Source: Streptomyces sp. sk2.1
GTDB lineage: Bacteria; Actinomycetota; Actinomycetes; Streptomycetales; Streptomycetaceae
Direction: 5' to 3'
Length of the DNA stretch: 64,000 nt
NCBI RefSeq assembly: GCF_008120935.1
Contig: NZ_RDBO01000021.1
Location: 11,087-75,086, forward strand
Shown: positions 63,747 through 64,000 of the stretch, piece by piece
Position numbering within the stretch: position 1 is the stretch's first letter
Layout: the number at the start of each line of letters is the position of its first letter
Notes under the pieces: generated by a model
Told to the model about the DNA's origin: nothing
The model's input: only the letters and a program-made list of their open reading frames with translations
Database searches by the model: none
Position numbers and translations under genes: made by a program

Positions 63747-64000
63747 GCCGGACGGCCCCCGGAGCACGAGGTCACCGAGGCAGGCACCCGGATCCGCCCC
63801 GGCCCGGGGGAAACGGCCGGCCCCGCGAGGAGAGGCGGGTGCCGGACCGCGGGCCCCACGCCCCGGAGCGCGGCCGGAACGAGCCCGGAACGGCAACGAG
63901 CCGTGTTACCGGAACCGGGCACGAACAGCCGCTCCTCCTCGCCGTGCGCTGCGACGGAGGCCCGTGCTCCCGGGCTTTCCCGGCCACCCCGCAAGGGCGT

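Overview
The window is chromosomal DNA from a high-GC actinomycete, almost certainly a Streptomyces or close relative. Third codon positions are nearly all G or C, GTG and TTG starts with strong GGAGG-type ribosome sites are common, and the gene families are typical of that group: DhaKLM with a short DhaM, a SigF-type sigma factor, AfsK-like kinases, a modular PKS, a GlxA-type regulator and many TetR/MarR/LysR regulators. I see no tRNA, rRNA or CRISPR array and no intact mobile element. The setting looks like accessory, regulator-rich chromosome with a few conserved metabolic genes (pgm, a gap paralogue).

Layout. 0-2.5 kb: the 3' part of a haloalkane-dehalogenase-like gene, then an AraC-family pseudogene joined to an IS5-type transposase remnant. 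2.5-4.6 kb: dhaK-dhaL-dhaM, ending in a long terminator stem. 4.8-10.3 kb: a large secreted phosphodiester glycosidase/metallophosphoesterase, an amidinotransferase-family enzyme and a small unknown gene. 10.5-15.4 kb: a minus-strand oxidation cluster (SDR, cytochrome P450, zinc alcohol dehydrogenase, SDR, TetR) with a perfect 14-bp-arm palindrome before the regulator. 15.5-22.5 kb: an RsbU-like phosphatase preceded by competing inverted repeats, GNAT, quinone oxidoreductase, an amidase divergent from a TetR gene across a paired operator, and a SigF-family sigma factor. 22.6-25.6 kb: 3-hydroxyisobutyrate-dehydrogenase-like protein, CbiZ, and a PRC-barrel/DUF2382 stress protein. 25.7-30.7 kb: a four-gene cluster of ketosynthase, ACP, acyl-CoA oxidase and a second ketosynthase. 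30.9-36.3 kb: PfkB sugar kinase, an orphan signal-less substrate-binding protein, divergent LysR/MFS, a cupin and a GNAT. 36.5-40.3 kb: pgm, then a degenerate stretch with a kinase lacking its own 3' end, a kinase fragment and a MarR gene with an internal TGA. 40.3-54.9 kb: antiporter, PAP2 phosphatase, lipid/DAG kinase, a 2781-residue single-module PKS (ligase-ACP-KS-AT-DH-KR-ACP-TE) and an AfsK-like kinase with an eight-unit PQQ propeller. 55-64 kb: DUF402 protein, GAPDH, GlxA-type regulator, a GH25 muramidase and GH3 hexosaminidase behind a DasR-like site, an isochorismatase-like protein, and a TetR/ene-reductase divergent pair.

How it works together. The most system-like parts are (i) the AfsK-like kinase, PKS, DAG kinase and PAP2 block, all on one strand, in which the PKS should extend an activated carboxylic acid by one malonyl unit to a 2-enoyl product; (ii) the KS-ACP-acyl-CoA oxidase-KS cluster, an unusual discrete acyl-chain assembly set; (iii) the wall-recycling pair (GH25, GH3) with a DasR-type site; and (iv) several regulator/target pairs with clear palindromes. 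Functions are read from motifs and remembered family features; no database search was run.
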